Shown here one piece after another: positions 62,293 through 64,000 of a DNA stretch of 64,000 nt. The first letter of the stretch is position 1. Each line of letters starts with the position of its first letter. Source of the stretch: an uncultured Lachnospiraceae bacterium (lineage in GTDB: Bacteria; Bacillota; Clostridia; Lachnospirales; Lachnospiraceae); the NCBI GenBank assembly GCA_910586755.1, contig CAJUJM010000048.1:12722-76721 (forward strand). Direction: 5' to 3'. Both the position numbers and the translations under genes were made by a program. The notes under the pieces were generated by a model, which searched no databases, was not told the origin of the DNA, and worked only from the letters and a program-made list of their open reading frames with translations.

Positions 62293-63231
62293 TTATTTTA
62301 AGAACCCATTTACAATCTGGGCTTCCGCCTCTTCTTCTGTAAGGCCTAAGGTCATCAGTTTGATAATCTGCTCGCCTGCAATCTTTCCGATGGCCGCCTC
62401 GTGGATCAGGGCGGCGTCCACATTGTTGGCAGTCAGCTCCGGAACCGCTTCGATTCTGGCATGGTCCATAATAATGGCATCGCACTCGGTATGGCCTGCA
62501 CACCGGGTATTGCCATTGATCCGGGAAATAAAGATCTGATGAGACTCTTCCTTGGCAACGGATCTGGAAATCACGTTGGCGCTGGAGTCCTCCCCGTTTA
62601 AGTCTACCACAAAGGTACTCTTGGCCTCCTGGGTCCCATGGGTCAAAAGACGTTCTTTAATCACCAGTTTGGCATTTTTCTCCAGGGTGGCCAGGGTTTT
62701 CCGGTCCGTGGAATCTACTCCCTTAATCTGAACCGATTCCATCTCCAGATAACTGCCTTCCTCCATAGTAATCTCGGTGGTGGGATTTAAAATCCGCTCT
62801 CCCCGGCCGTCTCCGCTGCCGTAATGCTTCTCCACATATTTTACTTTGGCGTTTTTGCCGATAAAGAAACGATGGATTCCGTCGTGCTCGGACCTCTGAT
62901 CCCCGCTGTTGTGGATACCGCAGCCAGCTACAATCACCACATCTGCGCCTTCCCCCACATAAAAATCGTTGTATACCATCTCCGTAAGGCCGCTCTGGCT
63001 TAACACCACCGGAATGTGTACGCTCTCATGAACAGTGTGAGGCTTGATCTTAATATCAATGCCAGTGCCGTCCTCCTTGGAAATAATGTCAATATTAGCG
63101 GTGGTGGTTCTCTGTGCCGTCTGCCCGTTGGAACGCAGGTTAAAGGCTCCTTCCGGAACCTGGTGAAGGTCTGCCACCTCCGCCAAAAGCCGCATCTGAA
63201 TCTCATCTATCTTCTGATCGAATTGTGTCAT
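62293..63231 (-). CDS. SufB/SufD family Fe-S assembly protein
   Basis: A 312-residue SufBD-fold protein, the scaffold of the SUF iron-sulfur cluster system. It shows the beta-helix core motifs NVISRSVAKEESHQIF, NGNTRCAGHTECDAIIMD and the C-terminal AALIHEAAIGKIAGEQIIKLMTLGLTEEEAEAQIVNGF. It is shorter than typical SufB (~460) or SufD (~430) and is the only SufBD gene beside sufC, with no sufS, sufU or sufE. The arrangement resembles the reduced two-protein (SMS/ancestral SUF) system described in anaerobes. Confidence 0.92.
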   Translation of the reverse strand: MTQFDQKIDEIQMRLLAEVADLHQVPEGAFNLRSNGQTAQRTTTANIDIISKEDGTGIDIKIKPHTVHESVHIPVVLSQSGLTEMVYNDFYVGEGADVVIVAGCGIHNSGDQRSEHDGIHRFFIGKNAKVKYVEKHYGSGDGRGERILNPTTEITMEEGSYLEMESVQIKGVDSTDRKTLATLEKNAKLVIKERLLTHGTQEAKSTFVVDLNGEDSSANVISRSVAKEESHQIFISRINGNTRCAGHTECDAIIMDHARIEAVPELTANNVDAALIHEAAIGKIAGEQIIKLMTLGLTEEEAEAQIVNGFLK

Positions 63232-63249
63232 ATTCGTTTATCCTCCCCA

Positions 63250-63978
63250 TTACCGGCTTAATACGCTGCAGGCGTCTACCGCCGCTGCTGTTCCCAAAAT
63301 TTGAGGCAGAATCTCCTCTCTGGATCCCTGTTTCGAGATCCGGCCCTCTGAGATCACTACAATCTCATCTGCAATATTCAAAATCCGCTCCTGGTGGGAA
63401 ATAATGAGAATGGAACCGTGAGTATTCTCCCTCATCCGCTCAAACACCTGGATTAAATTCTGAAAGCTCCACAAATCAATGCCTGCCTCCGGCTCGTCAA
63501 ATACCGAAAGCCGGGTCTTTCTGGCAATTACCGTCGCAATCTCAATGCGCTTTAGCTCGCCTCCGGAAAGGCTTGCATTCACCTCCCGGTTAATATAATC
63601 CTTGGCACATAAGCCCACCTCAGACAAATATTTGCAGGCATCCGCCGCAGACAGCTTTTCCTTTGCCGCCAGACGGATTAAATCCAGCACCTGAACGCCT
63701 TTAAACCGTACCGGCTGCTGGAATGCAAAACTGATACCCATATTGGCTCTCTCCGTAATGGACGCCTCCGTAATATCCTGTCCGTTAAAATAAATTTTAC
63801 CGGCAGAGGGCGCGTAGATACCGGCAATCAGCTTAGCCAGAGTAGACTTGCCGCCCCCATTGGGGCCGGTAATTACCACAAATTTGTTGTCGTCTATGGT
63901 AAGACTTAAATCCTTGATAATATCCTTTTCTCCCTTTTCATCCTTCACGTCAAAGGATACGTTCTCTAATGTAAGCAT
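63250..63978 (-). CDS. sufC: Fe-S assembly ATPase SufC
   Basis: A 242-residue ABC-type ATPase. Walker A is GPNGGGKST near residue 38, signature LSGGELKRIEIA near residue 145, Walker B VFDEPEAGIDL near 170, and the H-loop ISHQ near 202. SufC energises cluster assembly on SufB/D. RBS caggaggaactc precedes the ATG at 63978. It lies 18 bp before the sufBD gene, and the two end at the terminator at 62242. Confidence 0.94.
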   Translation of the reverse strand: MLTLENVSFDVKDEKGEKDIIKDLSLTIDDNKFVVITGPNGGGKSTLAKLIAGIYAPSAGKIYFNGQDITEASITERANMGISFAFQQPVRFKGVQVLDLIRLAAKEKLSAADACKYLSEVGLCAKDYINREVNASLSGGELKRIEIATVIARKTRLSVFDEPEAGIDLWSFQNLIQVFERMRENTHGSILIISHQERILNIADEIVVISEGRISKQGSREEILPQILGTAAAVDACSVLSR

Positions 63979-64000
63979 GAGTTCCTCCTGAATTGAAAAA

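Overview
The window looks like chromosomal DNA of a Gram-positive anaerobe of the Lachnospiraceae/Clostridia type. This rests on gene content: the whiA-rapZ-murB-hprK cluster, the DUF1846 protein, a FeoA-FeoB fusion, a CIRCE-controlled Hsp20, SLH-anchored surface protein, and strong AGGAGG-type ribosome binding sites. No rRNA, tRNA or CRISPR array was seen. Genus was not determined.

Layout. 1-16 kb is core housekeeping, almost all on the minus strand: dnaE (cut by the window start), a Crh-like HPr, whiA, rapZ, murB, hprK, uvrC, a DUF1653 protein, a lipoprotein of the glycoside-hydrolase-like DUF4015 family, a nitroreductase and ftsH; a DUF1846 gene and a 63-residue gene run on the plus strand. 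16-23.3 kb is a TRAP transporter unit with its own LytS/YesM-type sensor kinase and AraC-type response regulator, plus a second membrane-anchored DctP-like protein. 23.4-28 kb holds a FeoAB iron transporter behind a DtxR-type operator and a chemoreceptor. 28.16-29.18 kb is a decayed insertion element with perfect 35-bp terminal inverted repeats. 29.2-31.8 kb is a large SLH/leucine-rich-repeat surface protein whose promoter fires into a (GACA)13 repeat.

32-46.3 kb is a molybdenum island. It has modABC, a MOSC-MogA fusion, moaA, mobB, moeA and mobA in one operon behind a structured leader and terminator that look like a Moco riboswitch. Upstream is a nitrate-reductase-like operon (molybdoenzyme, Fe-S protein, FAD oxidoreductase, TDT-family transporter) with a CRP/FNR-type site at exactly -41.5, and then a Crp/Fnr regulator, moaC and a MoeA-like protein. 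Together these supply molybdate, build bis-MGD cofactor, and make and regulate a soluble nitrate reductase. MPT synthase (moaD/moaE) is not in the window.

46.6-54.3 kb holds small redox genes (flavodoxins, aldo/keto reductases, a DUF362 lipoprotein, a cyclophilin-like lipoprotein), a DUF318 permease, hsp20 and a LysR regulator. 54.3-58.7 kb is an AT-rich accessory patch: a three-gene operon (small protein, AbiEi-like antitoxin-like protein, uncharacterised 504-residue protein), a frameshifted nuclease/DUF932 chimera and a KilA-N gene carrying a perfect 36-bp palindrome. 58.9-64 kb returns to ordinary genes: an S8 peptidase, GNAT, AraC/GyrI-like regulator and a sufC-sufBD pair.

The best candidate for something undescribed is the operon at 54272-56735, which pairs an AbiEi-type protein with a partner that is not AbiEii. 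The E15/S46 HPr next to hprK and the repeat-bearing leader of the SLH gene are the next most interesting.
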